64,000 nucleotides of DNA from the NCBI RefSeq assembly GCF_002563795.1, contig NZ_PDJL01000005.1, positions 558,001 to 622,000 on the forward strand. Direction: 5' to 3'. This document shows, one piece after another, positions 1-9,804 of the stretch; position 1 is the stretch's first letter, and every line of letters starts with the position of its first letter. Origin of the DNA: Vibrio sp. ES.051 (GTDB taxonomy: Bacteria; Pseudomonadota; Gammaproteobacteria; Enterobacterales; Vibrionaceae). A program made the position numbers and the translations under genes. The notes beneath the pieces are model-generated. The model saw only the letters and a list, made by a program, of their open reading frames with translations. It did not search any database and had not been told where the DNA came from.

Positions 1-567
1 CATTAACCCTTTTTGACCATTCAAAGGGGCTTTTAGCCACCGATGATCCTCAAGGTATTTTGGGCTCATCACGGGCAGCAATTGTTCATCGAGGATCAAT
101 TCTGCATTGCTGTCTCGGTATGGATGAAGCCCGTAGTCAATAGCGACGTCATAGTCTTTTCGTTCACTATTTACCAAGGCCCCTTCCGCAAAAATTTGTA
201 CTTGGATATCTGGATTATCGTGATGAAAACTCTCTAATTTCGGAACCAACCATTTGAAAGCGAAAGAAGGGGTGAGCTTTAAACGAATTTCATTGGTGTG
301 CTTTTCAGCTTTCAACTCATCAAGCAGTTTACTTAACTCTGAAAAATGAAACTGCGTCGCTTGGTGCAATTGACCGCCTTTTGCGGTTAAACGAATACCG
401 CGAGAATGCCGTTCAAACAAAGTAAAACCTAACGACGCTTCTAACTGAATAATTTGCTGGCTAACCGCTCCGGTCGTAAGGTGTAAGAACCTCGCAGCAC
501 CAGTAAAAGTCTGATGCTCCGCCACTTGAGTAAACAGCCATAAGCCACTTATCCGATTACCTCTCAT
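1..567 (-). CDS. LysR-family transcriptional regulator, C-terminus cut by window edge
   Basis: The reading frame is open from an ATG at 567 to the window edge, giving 189 residues with no stop. The N-terminus is a LysR winged helix-turn-helix: GLWLFTQVAEHQTFTGAA, then TTGAVSQQIIQLEASLG and LFERHSRGIRLTAKG (about residues 8-65). A substrate-binding domain begins near residue 90 (RLKLTPSFAFKWLVPKLESF). The style resembles GcvA-type amino-acid regulators. It is divergent from the D-amino acid dehydrogenase gene with 107 bp between start codons, the classic LysR arrangement. It therefore probably controls that gene, possibly in response to D-alanine; this is inference. The truncation is only the window boundary. 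Confidence 0.9.
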   Translation of the reverse strand, partial: MRGNRISGLWLFTQVAEHQTFTGAARFLHLTTGAVSQQIIQLEASLGFTLFERHSRGIRLTAKGGQLHQATQFHFSELSKLLDELKAEKHTNEIRLKLTPSFAFKWLVPKLESFHHDNPDIQVQIFAEGALVNSERKDYDVAIDYGLHPYRDSNAELILDEQLLPVMSPKYLEDHRWLKAPLNGQKGLM

Positions 568-674
568 CCTTAAGCCTATAGTTTTTCTAAATGCTGTATG
601 TAATTTATATCGATTGTTAACAAAAGGTAAAGAAAAGAAACTAACCACTACTGATAAATGTGTGGAGTACATCA

Positions 675-1931
675 ATGGAAGTCATCGTAGTAGGCAGCGG
701 CGTTATCGGCTTAACTTCTGCTTGGTATTTATCTCAAGCAGGCTATCAAGTCACCGTTATTGATCGCCAACCCAGCAGCGCAATGGAAACAAGTTTCGCC
801 AATGCAGGGCAAATCTCTTATGGCTATTCTTCCCCTTGGGCTGCACCTGGTATTCCTGTTAAAGCCATCAAGTGGTTAATGGAAGAGCACGCGCCACTCA
901 AAATCAAACCATCTATCAATGCAGAGATGATCCGTTGGGCGAGTAAGATGGTGGCGAACTGTAACCTGCCGCGCTATCAGATTAACAAAGCCCGCATGCT
1001 TTCCATTGCGAATCACAGCCGTCAGTGCCTAGAACAATTACGTCAAGAGCATGCCATTGAATATCAAGGTCGCCAGTTTGGGACACTGCAATTATTCCGC
1101 AACCCTCAACAACTCGATGCGATAGAAAAAGACATGCAGCTTCTGCAGCAGAGCGGAACCCGATTTGAGCTGATGGACGTAGAACGCTGCATTGAACAAG
1201 AGCCTGGACTGGCTCTAATGAAAGACAAATTAGTCGGTGGCTTGCATCTTCCCGATGACGAAACGGGGGACTGTTATCAGTTTTGCCAACAACTGACTGA
1301 GCTCGCAAAGAACCACGGCGTCAGATTCGAGTTTGATACCGAAGTGAGCAATTGGGTTACGGCAGGCAAAAAGGTCATAGGTGTCCAAACGAACCGAGGG
1401 TTATTCAAAGCAGACCAATTTGTTATCGCCTCTGGCAGCTATTCTACGCCACTGCTCAAACAGCTCGAGATTGATATCCCGGTTTACCCTGTTAAAGGAT
1501 ATTCACTCACTATTCCTCTCAAAGACGCACAATGGGCTCCTCGTTCCACGGTGATGGATGAGACCTATAAAGTCGCCATGACCCGCTTTGATGACAGAAT
1601 TCGTGTAGCAGGGACAGCAGAGCTCGCCGGATTCGACGCTTCTCTCCCACAAAAGAGAAAAGACACCATAGAAATGGTTATCCGTGATCTTTTCCCTCGC
1701 GGCGGAGACTTCAGCCAAGCAGAGTTTTGGAGTGGATTTAGACCAATGACGCCCGACGGCACTCCTATCATCGGTGCCACCCCTTACAGTAACCTTTTTA
1801 CTAATACTGGCCACGGCACACTAGGATGGACCATGGCTTGTGGCTCAGGTCAACTTTTGGCAAGCATCATGAAAGGAGAAAAAATAAAAGTAATGGATAA
1901 CGCTGCACTCAACTTGTACCGCTATGCTTAA
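675..1931 (+). CDS. dadA: D-amino acid dehydrogenase (DadA-like FAD oxidoreductase)
   Basis: Flavoprotein of 418 residues in the DadA/DAO family. It oxidises D-amino acids (D-alanine typically) to 2-oxo acids, passing electrons to the respiratory chain at the inner membrane. The N-terminus carries the FAD Rossmann motif (VVGSGVIGLTSAWYL, residues 5-19). GRQFGTLQLF, PVKGYSLTIP and the C-terminal TPDGTPIIGATPYSNLFTN...GHGTLGWTM block are typical of DadA small subunits. I chose the ATG at 675 because GGAG at 664-667 lies 7 nt upstream; a GTG at 660 is in frame but has no such site. A LysR gene is divergent and an AgcS symporter follows 306 bp downstream, which suggests uptake plus oxidation of alanine-type amino acids. 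No alanine racemase is adjacent, unlike enterobacterial dadAX. Confidence 0.9.
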   Translation: MEVIVVGSGVIGLTSAWYLSQAGYQVTVIDRQPSSAMETSFANAGQISYGYSSPWAAPGIPVKAIKWLMEEHAPLKIKPSINAEMIRWASKMVANCNLPRYQINKARMLSIANHSRQCLEQLRQEHAIEYQGRQFGTLQLFRNPQQLDAIEKDMQLLQQSGTRFELMDVERCIEQEPGLALMKDKLVGGLHLPDDETGDCYQFCQQLTELAKNHGVRFEFDTEVSNWVTAGKKVIGVQTNRGLFKADQFVIASGSYSTPLLKQLEIDIPVYPVKGYSLTIPLKDAQWAPRSTVMDETYKVAMTRFDDRIRVAGTAELAGFDASLPQKRKDTIEMVIRDLFPRGGDFSQAEFWSGFRPMTPDGTPIIGATPYSNLFTNTGHGTLGWTMACGSGQLLASIMKGEKIKVMDNAALNLYRYA

Positions 1932-2009
1932 ACGCGAAATTGAACCAAAAGCAACAGTTAATTACTCCACAAAGCGCATAACAATTGGCATTTTTAACTC
2001 ACCTAAACG

Positions 2010-2042
2010 GCAGCACACTTCAATGAAACCGTGCTGCATATT
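2010..2042 (+). terminator. weak hairpin after dadA, within the 306-bp dadA-agcS gap
   Basis: GCAGCAC (2010-2016) and GTGCTGC (2031-2037) form a 7-bp stem with a 14-nt loop, followed by an A/T-rich but not pure T tract. It may partly end dadA transcription. The rest of 1932-2237 holds no gene. A CATTAC/GTAATG inverted repeat lies about 50-70 bp before agcS and may be part of its promoter region. I see no glycine-riboswitch core. Confidence 0.35.
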
Positions 2043-2237
2043 TAATCAAACACAAATCTTACGACTTAAAAATGACGAATAAGCAGTAGGAACCAAATTT
2101 TAACAACATCTAGTTATTCTGTGTTCAGCATCACGATACCAAGGATTTCTAGCCAAAAAAGTTAACAATTGCATTACATAAAGGGTAATGTTTTGGGTGA
2201 AAAATAACCATAAACACAACTAACAGGGAAAATACTC

Positions 2238-3785
2238 ATGCAGTCATTAGTTGATTTTTTGAATGGAATTATCTGGAGTCCAGCTCTGATCTACTTGTGC
2301 CTTGGGGCAGGCTTATTCTATTCAATCATGACTCGTTTTGTGCAAATTCGTCACTTCTTTGAAATGTGGCGCTTGTTGCTATCAGGAAAGAGTTCAACAA
2401 AGGGAATATCATCATTTCAGGCGCTGGCCGTTTCATTATCTGGCCGTGTTGGTACAGGTAACATTGCCGGCGTAGCCGCTGCCATCGGTTTTGGTGGCCC
2501 TGGTGCCGTATTTTGGATGTGGGTTGTTGCCTTCTTTGGCGCAGCAACTGCCTATGCAGAATCAACTCTCGCACAAATTTATAAAGAAGAAGACGAAGGC
2601 GAATTCCGTGGTGGCCCTGCTTATTACATTGAAAAAGCGATGGGTCAAAAATGGTACGCTTGGATCTTTGCTATCGCAACCATCTTTGCATGTGGGGTTC
2701 TACTGCCGGGCGTTCAGTCGAACAGTATCGGCAACGCGGTAGAAGCTGCATTTGGTTCCGGTGACATGATTGAAACCGCTATTGGTACTTTCAGTTTTGC
2801 TAAAATTTTCACTGGTACGGTTGTCTGTATTATTCTCGCTTTCATCATCTTTGGTGGTGTAAAACGTATTGCCAGCTTTACTCAAATCGTTGTGCCATTC
2901 ATGGCTCTGGCTTACATCATCACGGCATTTGTCATCATTCTTCTTAATATCGGTGAAGTTCCACGCATCTTCGGCATGATCCTCGGTGACGCGTTCACAC
3001 CGATGGCAGGTTTTGGTGCGGCCATCGGTTGGGGGGTAAAACGTGGGGTTTACTCTAACGAAGCCGGCCAAGGTACAGGCCCGCACGCAGCCGCCGCAGC
3101 AAGTGTAGACCACCCTGCTCAACAAGGTCTTGTTCAGTCTTTCTCTATCTACATCGATACATTACTTGTATGTTCAGCAACGGCATTTATGATTCTTATC
3201 ACTGGTGCATACAACGTAAATGGTGCGATAGAAGGCACCTTCCTCGTGCAGAACTTACCTGCGGATATTGGTGCAAATGGCCCTGTGTTTACACAAATGG
3301 CAATTGAAAGTGCTCTACCGAGTGTCGGTAAACCATTCATCGCAATCGCTCTGTTCTTCTTCGCCTTTACGACGATTTTGGCGTACTACTATATTGCAGA
3401 AACCAACATTGCTTACATTCGTCGTACGTTCAAAGTTAATGGATTGATGTTCATTCTAAAAGTGGTGATCATTTCATCGGTATTCTATGGAACGGTAAAA
3501 ACGGCTAACTTAGCTTGGGCAATGGGTGACGTCGGCGTTGGTTTAATGGCATGGTTGAACATTGTCGGTATCCTGATCATCTTCTTCATGTCTAAGCCAG
3601 CACTAAAAGCACTGAGCGATTATGAAGAACAACAAAAACGCGGTGTAACCGACTTTACCTTTAACCCTGTTGCTCTGGGCATCAAAGGCGCGGATTACTG
3701 GGAAGAGAAATACACGCGTAAAACCGGCAAAGCGCCAACGGCAGACAGCGGTACGACGGATACGATAGAGCAACCGTCAACCTAG
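2238..3785 (+). CDS. sodium:alanine/glycine symporter, AgcS family
   Basis: Integral membrane protein of 515 residues with about 10-11 hydrophobic segments. It carries AgcS family signatures: SGRVGTGNIAGVAAAIG (about 68-84) and the conserved GVKRGVYSNEAGQGTGPHAAAAA (about 266-288, quoted in part). The family imports alanine, glycine and often D-alanine with Na+ across the inner membrane. A GGGAAAA-type ribosome site precedes the ATG. The C-terminal 40 residues are hydrophilic and low in complexity. Placement after dadA suggests it supplies that enzyme's substrate; this is inference from context. Several AgcS paralogs are usual in Vibrio, so I assign no gene symbol. Confidence 0.93.
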   Translation: MQSLVDFLNGIIWSPALIYLCLGAGLFYSIMTRFVQIRHFFEMWRLLLSGKSSTKGISSFQALAVSLSGRVGTGNIAGVAAAIGFGGPGAVFWMWVVAFFGAATAYAESTLAQIYKEEDEGEFRGGPAYYIEKAMGQKWYAWIFAIATIFACGVLLPGVQSNSIGNAVEAAFGSGDMIETAIGTFSFAKIFTGTVVCIILAFIIFGGVKRIASFTQIVVPFMALAYIITAFVIILLNIGEVPRIFGMILGDAFTPMAGFGAAIGWGVKRGVYSNEAGQGTGPHAAAAASVDHPAQQGLVQSFSIYIDTLLVCSATAFMILITGAYNVNGAIEGTFLVQNLPADIGANGPVFTQMAIESALPSVGKPFIAIALFFFAFTTILAYYYIAETNIAYIRRTFKVNGLMFILKVVIISSVFYGTVKTANLAWAMGDVGVGLMAWLNIVGILIIFFMSKPALKALSDYEEQQKRGVTDFTFNPVALGIKGADYWEEKYTRKTGKAPTADSGTTDTIEQPST

Positions 3786-3830
3786 CACTACCTTAACAAT
3801 AAGAAAAAGCAGTGGCCCTGTTGGGGTATA

Positions 3831-3863
3831 AAAAAGGGGATTAACCATAGGTTAATCCCCTTT
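3831..3863. terminator. bidirectional rho-independent terminator between agcS and satP
   Basis: A 14-bp perfect stem (AAAGGGGATTAACC at 3833-3846 with its complement at 3850-3863, 3-nt loop) is flanked by A and T tracts. It can serve the rightward agcS transcript and the leftward satP transcript. Confidence 0.85.
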
Positions 3864-3880
3864 CTGTTATTTATTCCGTA

Positions 3881-4474
3881 TTAAGCTGTCGCTACGACTT
3901 CAACTTTACGCGCGACTTTTGCTTTACCTACGGGTAGAACAACACGACCAAACTCGTTGTTTAGTACTTGCGCCATTGCGAAGTAAATCGCACTAGCACC
4001 ACAGAAGATGCCTTCGAAACCTGCGATAGTCCCGATCACTTCACTACCAGTGAAATCACGCGCTGCAAGCAAAAAGAACAAGATAGTCAGAGAACCAAAT
4101 ACCACTTGTTTTGCGGTTGGGTAGCACAGAGAGCCAATAAACATGAAGCCAGTGAAAATTCCCCATAGTGCTAGATACCATCCCATAAAACTTGCAGGGC
4201 TTGCAGGTAGGCCCATGTATGGCATCACGATTAAACCGACCAGTGTTAGCCAAAATAGACCGTAAGAACTAAACGCTGTAGTACCGAAAGTATCACCGCG
4301 CTTAAAGCACATGATGCCAACGATTACTTGGCTAAGGCCACCGTAAAAGATGCCCATCGCTAGAATCATCGAGTCAATTGGGAAAAATCCCGCGTTATGG
4401 ATATTCAGCAGAATAGTGGTCATACCGAAACCCATTAGACCTAGCGGTGCAGGGTTAGCCAGTTTTGTCGACAT
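3881..4474 (-). CDS. satP: acetate/succinate transporter, GPR1/FUN34/YaaH (SatP) family
   Basis: Small membrane protein of 197 residues with six hydrophobic segments and the family hallmark NPAPLGL near the N-terminus (residues 5-11). SatP proteins move acetate and succinate with protons across the inner membrane. The ATG at 4474 is preferred because AAAAGG lies 9 nt upstream; an in-frame TTG at 4492 is an unlikely start. The gene stands alone between two terminators. The glyoxylate shunt genes at 40.9-44.0 kb would use imported acetate, but no shared control element is visible. Confidence 0.9.
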   Translation of the reverse strand: MSTKLANPAPLGLMGFGMTTILLNIHNAGFFPIDSMILAMGIFYGGLSQVIVGIMCFKRGDTFGTTAFSSYGLFWLTLVGLIVMPYMGLPASPASFMGWYLALWGIFTGFMFIGSLCYPTAKQVVFGSLTILFFLLAARDFTGSEVIGTIAGFEGIFCGASAIYFAMAQVLNNEFGRVVLPVGKAKVARKVEVVATA

Positions 4475-4593
4475 GTACAAATACCTTTTCAAAAAAATTG
4501 ATAAAAAATGCGCGCGAATTTTAATGGACCTCCCAGCAAAAGAGAAAACCCGTTATTGGAAACTTAGATTCCATAAATAATCATCTTTCGGCA

Positions 4594-4626
4594 TAAAAAA
4601 AGACCCCGCTAGAAAAGCAGAGTCTT
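4594..4626 (-). terminator. rho-independent terminator of the chitinase gene
   Basis: On the minus strand AAGACTCTGC pairs with GCGGGGTCTT (with G-U pairs) across a 7-nt loop and is followed by seven T residues. Confidence 0.75.
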
Positions 4627-4655
4627 AATAGAGAGTTAGGCTACTTATCGCTCAG

Positions 4656-6338
4656 TCATTGGCAAGCGATCTCATCCCAGAACCAATTGCTCTGCGTTGG
4701 CGTCTCCCACACGCCTGGACCGTTTTTAGCAATAAAGCATTTGCCTTGGTATGTTACTTTTTCTCCGTTTGCCACTTGAGTCGCCCCCAGTTCCCACTGA
4801 ATAAAGTTGCCTGTCACTGGTGGCTCTGGCTTGGTTACCGGTGGCTCAGGTTCAGTGATTGGCGGCTCTGGTTCCGTTGTAGGTGGTTCGCTAGGCACAC
4901 CAGAAACCAGTTTCCACGGGTCCCCCAGTGTTGGCTCATTACCTTGAGACCACCATTTCGCTTCGTAAACCGCACCTTGATAAGAGACTTGGTCACCAGT
5001 GTTATACACTTTGCCAATATCCCAAGCTGCCACCCCTCCTACCGGTGGATCGACCGGATCAACTGGGGCTAACTTATCAACCACGCGAACTTCTGGCCAC
5101 CCTGCATGAGATTGGTAGAAGTTAGTCACACACTTTTCGTAATCCCCAGCCACCAGCGCCGAGTATGCCGTTTGGAAACCAACCAGTTCACATTCAAACG
5201 AGTGGCCGCCTGGGCGATCTGAATAGTACTTCCAGTTACCATCCCAGTTCGTGTACAGAACGTCTGTCGCACCATTTAGGTTTAGGCTGCCGTAAGGCGT
5301 TTGCTGCCAACAGGTGTTCGTTTCATCGGCTTCGATTGGGATTTGGTAGTGTGCAGCCAAACCTTCCCAATAACGGATACGGTTAACAGGCTGACCTTTA
5401 TCTTTGTTTTGCTCACCACATTCAATGCCACCATTGATCACGTTAATTGTGGTTCCGAAGCCGTAGCCAATGCCTGCATCAAGTTCACGTTGTGAAGGAA
5501 CCCAAGTACGGTCAATCACATGGAGCATTGCTGGTTTAGGCGCTTGTGGGGTTAGGAAAAACCAAATTGCCGACGCCAAGTTCAACCATGAATCCGCAAC
5601 CAAGCCTGGGTTTTTCAGCAATACAGACGCATCGCCATCAAACATCACTTCAGAAAACGCACCATAGTTAAAGTGGTAAGACAGTTGTTTAGCACCACGC
5701 CCAAAATAACCCTGTCCTGGCTCACACGGCCAACGCTTGTTCTGCCAATCGTTCTGGCCACAACCGGTGGTGTAACCCTCTTGACCTTCTGACCAGCCCA
5801 TTTCACGTACATGAACCAACGCTTGTTGCCACTCCTCCAAACCAAGTGGGTTGTCCGAGACGTTATCAATCGAAATATGACCACCGGTTTCCTGAGCAAA
5901 GTGAGCAAACGCCGTCACGATCGACTTTTTACAAATCGCATCAGAATCGCGCCCATCGGTATACTCGCCACAAAATGCAGGGAACTTACCGATTGCTCGT
6001 AGGAAACGCGTATAAGTGTATTCTGGCGCCGCCATTTGGGTAAGGAAGTTCCATTCTCCCTCAGGGAACACACGCTCAACACGTTTAACGTTTATTGGGT
6101 TGGTTACCGCACCTAGAAAAATGGCCTCAACCACAGAATTGGGCCGCGTTTCTAGGGCTTGTGACCAAGTCGCATACATAGGATCAGAGGTCTTACTCTG
6201 CTCTGCAACCTGAATATCACCACGAGCAATGACGTAGCCATTTGGGTTTTGCGGATCAGGTTGGATATTCATACTTGCGTTCGCTTGCGCCGCTAGGACA
6301 CAACTTAATGCAATAGGAAGATGTTTGAGTGCAAACAT
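4656..6338 (-). CDS. secreted GH19 chitinase with two C-terminal chitin-binding domains
   Basis: Predicted 560-residue secreted endochitinase. Residues 1-22 are a signal peptide (cleavage near AQANA). The glycoside hydrolase 19 catalytic domain spans about 95-425. The likely catalytic acid is E150 in [10 protein letters not shown]. The likely base is E179 (VREMGW). The [22 protein letters not shown] block (205-226, quoted in part) matches the family substrate-cleft signature. Two aromatic-rich ChtBD3/CBM5-12 modules follow, at about 434-480 ([13 protein letters not shown]) and 512-560 ([11 protein letters not shown]). They are joined by a Pro/Glu/Thr linker built from repeats of about 8 residues ([21 protein letters not shown]). 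V. cholerae has a chitinase at the same place (VC0769 as I recall). It would degrade crustacean chitin outside the cell, probably after type II secretion. No operator is obvious upstream. Confidence 0.93.
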   Translation of the reverse strand: MFALKHLPIALSCVLAAQANASMNIQPDPQNPNGYVIARGDIQVAEQSKTSDPMYATWSQALETRPNSVVEAIFLGAVTNPINVKRVERVFPEGEWNFLTQMAAPEYTYTRFLRAIGKFPAFCGEYTDGRDSDAICKKSIVTAFAHFAQETGGHISIDNVSDNPLGLEEWQQALVHVREMGWSEGQEGYTTGCGQNDWQNKRWPCEPGQGYFGRGAKQLSYHFNYGAFSEVMFDGDASVLLKNPGLVADSWLNLASAIWFFLTPQAPKPAMLHVIDRTWVPSQRELDAGIGYGFGTTINVINGGIECGEQNKDKGQPVNRIRYWEGLAAHYQIPIEADETNTCWQQTPYGSLNLNGATDVLYTNWDGNWKYYSDRPGGHSFECELVGFQTAYSALVAGDYEKCVTNFYQSHAGWPEVRVVDKLAPVDPVDPPVGGVAAWDIGKVYNTGDQVSYQGAVYEAKWWSQGNEPTLGDPWKLVSGVPSEPPTTEPEPPITEPEPPVTKPEPPVTGNFIQWELGATQVANGEKVTYQGKCFIAKNGPGVWETPTQSNWFWDEIACQ

Positions 6339-6493
6339 GTCTAGTCTCCAGTGTTGACGATATATAAGGGATAGCTAGACACATAGTGGATCATATGCAC
6401 AAAACACTGTGCGGAGTGGGCTCATTCTGCGAGACAAAATGAGGAAATAAGTCCTTACACACATTTTTCACAAGAAAAGTGTTACCTTTACTC

Positions 6494-6522
6494 AAAGAAA
6501 AGCGGAGGATTTTTCGCCTCCG
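6494..6522 (-). terminator. rho-independent terminator of the NhaC-type antiporter gene
   Basis: CGGAGG (6503-6508) pairs with CCTCCG (6517-6522) around an 8-nt loop, with a T-rich tail on the minus strand. The rest of 6339-6540 is the chitinase upstream region; I see no gene there. Confidence 0.7.
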
Positions 6523-6540
6523 TCTGATGTATTTTTTACT

Positions 6541-8064
6541 CTATTGTTTTGCAGAAACCGAATCTAACCGATCGGTTTGTTTTTGTTTAGACAACGTAAA
6601 ATAAATCGTACATTGAATAACAATCGCCGCAAGTACAATCACTGGCGACGCTGATATCCCAGCCAGAAGAAAACACCCTAACGCGATCACTCCATTCAAC
6701 AGTGCGTAAGGCAACTGGGTGCGGAAATGTTCGTACTGCTCGCAGCCCGCCCCCGTTGAAGAAAGAATCGTGGTTTCAGAGATAGGCGAGCAATGGTCAC
6801 CAAACAAGCCGCCTGATAGGACTGCGCCAATGCAAACCAACATTGGTGCATCTATTGCAACTGCAGTTGGGATCACTAACGGCATCATGATCGCAAAAGT
6901 TCCCCAAGAAGATCCTGTAGCAAAAGAAATAACACCGGCCAATAAAAAGGCAACCGCAGGTAATAACCAATAAGGGAAACCTGACTGAGCTTGCTCTGCA
7001 ATATAAGCAGCTGCACCTAACTCTTTACCTACAGAACTCAGAGCCCAAGCCAACACCAAGATAACCGCAACCGACATCATATTTGACATCCCCTTGAGGT
7101 ATACGTGGATACCATCAGACAGCTTTCTTACTCCGTAAAATGCCATCAGCATAATCAAAGTTAATGCGGCAAAGAAATAAGCAGAGGAAAGCGCGGCACG
7201 AAACGTTGAACCCGCTACTTTTTGTAAAGGGAAACCATGCGGGATGAGAATGGTGCACAGCACAACCAACATCACTAACAAAGGAGCCCACACAAAACTG
7301 GATTTTGAATTTTTATGCGTAAAAACATTCATCGTTTCCTGAACTTTTCCAAAATCAGAGCCTTGCTCAGCTAACTGTTCTGCTTTTGCCATTGGGCCAA
7401 AGTCCAGTTTGAAGAAAGAGATAATCGGAACAATTGCAATCGCTAAGAATGCGTAGAACTGATAAGGAATGGCACCGATAAACGCATCCCAATCACTCAT
7501 ACTGATCTCAAGCGCCGTAAACTCTTTTTGAATCAGTCCCATGATATACACCCCCCACCCAATAAAAGGGATTAAAATTGCGACCGGTGAAGAAGTAGAG
7601 TCGATAATAAACGCTAATTTTTGACGTGACACTTTCAGCTTATCAAATAAAGGACGGAAAACCGGGCCAACAATCAATGGTGTACCAAGGTCGGAGAAAA
7701 AGATCACCACACCACCAAACCATGCGGATAACTGAGCTTGGCATTTGCTCGCGACCCATTGAGTCACCTTTTTAGCAAAAGCTACCCCACCACCCGACTT
7801 TTCCATCAGCGCGACAAAGCCACCAATAAAGACCAATAAAAGGATCACACCCGCGTTATAGCTATCGGTTAACTGAGGTAAAAGATAGCTTTTCATTAAT
7901 GCACTAAACGAGTCGAGCAACCCTGTCTCGATAAATGTGCCTTCAAGCATGGCTACACCGCTGACCACGCCAGCAAATAAACCAACGACCACATTTCTCG
8001 TAGTAAGAGCAAAAAAAAGAGTGATAAGGATGGGAATAAGAGAGGTAACTTCAGCCTGTTCCAT
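6541..8064 (-). CDS. Na+/H+ antiporter, NhaC family
   Basis: Inner-membrane protein of 507 residues with 11-13 hydrophobic segments. Family blocks include GGFVALMEKSGGGVAFA, a DLGTPLIVGPVFRPL loop, FATGSSWGTFAIMMPL and the C-terminal GGLFGDHCSPISETTILSSTG. NhaC-family proteins exchange Na+ for H+, although some members swap organic anions or amino acids, so the substrate is not certain. The ATG at 8064 has AAAGGTG six bases upstream. It stands alone between terminators. A 35-bp near-palindrome lies just upstream of the start (8076-8110). Confidence 0.85.
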   Translation of the reverse strand: MEQAEVTSLIPILITLFFALTTRNVVVGLFAGVVSGVAMLEGTFIETGLLDSFSALMKSYLLPQLTDSYNAGVILLLVFIGGFVALMEKSGGGVAFAKKVTQWVASKCQAQLSAWFGGVVIFFSDLGTPLIVGPVFRPLFDKLKVSRQKLAFIIDSTSSPVAILIPFIGWGVYIMGLIQKEFTALEISMSDWDAFIGAIPYQFYAFLAIAIVPIISFFKLDFGPMAKAEQLAEQGSDFGKVQETMNVFTHKNSKSSFVWAPLLVMLVVLCTILIPHGFPLQKVAGSTFRAALSSAYFFAALTLIMLMAFYGVRKLSDGIHVYLKGMSNMMSVAVILVLAWALSSVGKELGAAAYIAEQAQSGFPYWLLPAVAFLLAGVISFATGSSWGTFAIMMPLVIPTAVAIDAPMLVCIGAVLSGGLFGDHCSPISETTILSSTGAGCEQYEHFRTQLPYALLNGVIALGCFLLAGISASPVIVLAAIVIQCTIYFTLSKQKQTDRLDSVSAKQ

Positions 8065-8075
8065 AGCAACACCTT

Positions 8076-8110
8076 TAGATATATAAACACTTAAAGTGAA
8101 TATATATCTA
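8076..8110 (-). promoter_or_regulatory. AT-rich 35-bp near-palindrome just upstream of the antiporter gene
   Basis: Two 17-nt arms (TAGATATATAAACACTT and the complement of 8094-8110) match at 15 of 17 positions around one central base. A further TATATATCTC lies upstream. It ends 12 bp before the start codon, so it could be an operator or a leader hairpin controlling translation. No regulator is identified. Confidence 0.4.
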
Positions 8111-8170
8111 ATTTTAACGTATGTATATATCTCTCAATAAAAAAGTAAAATACCCCTTCACTATTTTTAA

Positions 8171-8203
8171 GCACAAAAAAACCAGCCCGAAGGCTGGTTT
8201 TTA
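8171..8203. terminator. rho-independent terminator of guaA, symmetrical
   Basis: AAAACCAGCC (8178-8187) and GGCTGGTTTT (8192-8201) form a 10-bp stem with a CGAA tetraloop. T/A tracts on both sides allow termination from either direction. Confidence 0.85.
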
Positions 8204-8226
8204 TAAATTGAACAATCGAGTGTAAA

Positions 8227-9780
8227 TTATTCCCACTCGATAGTCGCTGGCGGTTTGCCAGAAATGTCGTAAACAACGCGTGAAATACCTTCAACTTCGT
8301 TGATGATACGGTTAGAAACCTTACCCAAGAAGTCGTATGGCAGATGTGCCCAATGTGCCGTCATGAAGTCGATCGTTTCTACCGCGCGCAGTGATACAAC
8401 CCAGTCGTACTTACGACCATCGCCCATCACACCAACAGAACGAACAGGTAAGAATACGGTGAATGCTTGAGAAACCTTGTTATACAAGTCTGCGGCGTGA
8501 AGCTCTTCAATAAAGATAGCGTCTGCACGACGCAGCAAGTCACAGTACTCTTTCTTGATTTCACCAAGAACACGAACCCCTAGACCAGGCCCTGGGAATG
8601 GGTGGCGGTAAAGCATGTTGTATGGCAGACCTAACTCAAGGCCAATCTTACGCACTTCATCCTTAAACAACTCACGTAGTGGTTCAACAAGACCCATTTG
8701 CATCTCTTCAGGAAGACCGCCCACGTTGTGGTGTGATTTAATCACGTGCGCTTTACCCGTTTTAGAGGCTGCTGACTCGATAACATCAGGGTAGATTGTG
8801 CCTTGAGCCAACCACTTCGCATTGGCTAACTTCTTAGACTCTTCATCGAACACATCAACGAAAATATGACCAATTGCCTTACGTTTTTCTTCAGGATCCG
8901 ATTTGCCTTTCAGCGCTTCTAAGAAACGCTCTTCAGCGTCAACTTTGATGATGTTTAGGCCAAATTTATCACCAAACATTTCCATAACTTGCTGACCTTC
9001 GTTGAGACGAAGTAAGCCGTTATCAACGAATACACACGTTAATTTGTCACCGATTGCACGGTGAACCAGCATGGCGACGACCGAAGAATCAACACCGCCA
9101 GATAGACCTAGGACAACTTCATCGTCACCGACTTGATCTTTAATACGAGCGATAGCATCTTCGATAATAGACTCAGATGTCCACAAACGCTCACAGCCAC
9201 ATACGCCAAGAACAAAGTTCTCTAGCATCTGTAAACCTTGTTTGGTGTGCGTGACTTCTGGATGGAATTGAACCCCGTAGTATTTCTTCTCTTCGTTCGC
9301 CATCGCAGCAAACGGACAAGTTTCTGTGTTACCTACTTGTTCAAAATCAACAGGGATTTCTACAACTTTATCACCGTGGCTCATCCAAACATCTTGAGTT
9401 GCTTCAAGATCTTTAAATAGCGCACATTCAGTAGAAACTTTAACTTGAGCGTAGCCGAACTCACGTTCGTTAGAGCCTGCTACTTTCCCGCCCAACTGTT
9501 CCGCCATGGTTTGCATGCCGTAACATACGCCAAGTAAAGGAACGCCAGAGTCAAATACATATTGAGGAGCGCGTGGAGAGTTTTCTTCCGTCACACTTTC
9601 AGGACCACCAGAGAGAATAATACCGTCTGGATTGAATTCACGAATATCCGCTTCTTCGACGTCCCAGCTCCACAGTTCACAGTAAACGCCGATTTCACGT
9701 ACGCGACGAGCGACTAACTGTGTGTATTGGGAACCGAAGTCCAAGATAAGAATACGTTGGTCATGAATATTTTTAGTCAT
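8227..9780 (-). CDS. guaA: GMP synthase (glutamine-hydrolysing)
   Basis: 517 residues. Makes GMP from XMP, ATP and glutamine in the cytosol, the last step of guanine nucleotide synthesis. The N-terminal class I glutamine amidotransferase has the triad C86 (GVCYGMQ), H173 and E175 (QFHPEV). The ATP-pyrophosphatase domain has the P-loop SGGVDS (227-232). The C-terminal dimerisation domain ends in KPPATIEWE, as in E. coli GuaA (525 residues). It follows guaB by 105 bp in the same direction, the standard guaBA operon, with a hairpin in the gap. Confidence 0.98.
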   Translation of the reverse strand: MTKNIHDQRILILDFGSQYTQLVARRVREIGVYCELWSWDVEEADIREFNPDGIILSGGPESVTEENSPRAPQYVFDSGVPLLGVCYGMQTMAEQLGGKVAGSNEREFGYAQVKVSTECALFKDLEATQDVWMSHGDKVVEIPVDFEQVGNTETCPFAAMANEEKKYYGVQFHPEVTHTKQGLQMLENFVLGVCGCERLWTSESIIEDAIARIKDQVGDDEVVLGLSGGVDSSVVAMLVHRAIGDKLTCVFVDNGLLRLNEGQQVMEMFGDKFGLNIIKVDAEERFLEALKGKSDPEEKRKAIGHIFVDVFDEESKKLANAKWLAQGTIYPDVIESAASKTGKAHVIKSHHNVGGLPEEMQMGLVEPLRELFKDEVRKIGLELGLPYNMLYRHPFPGPGLGVRVLGEIKKEYCDLLRRADAIFIEELHAADLYNKVSQAFTVFLPVRSVGVMGDGRKYDWVVSLRAVETIDFMTAHWAHLPYDFLGKVSNRIINEVEGISRVVYDISGKPPATIEWE

Positions 9781-9804
9781 TTTGAGCAGTCTTTATAAGC
9801 TAAG

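Noticed and set aside
1932..2237. Glycine riboswitch before the AgcS symporter
   Set aside because: None of the conserved aptamer core segments are visible; only an inverted repeat is present.
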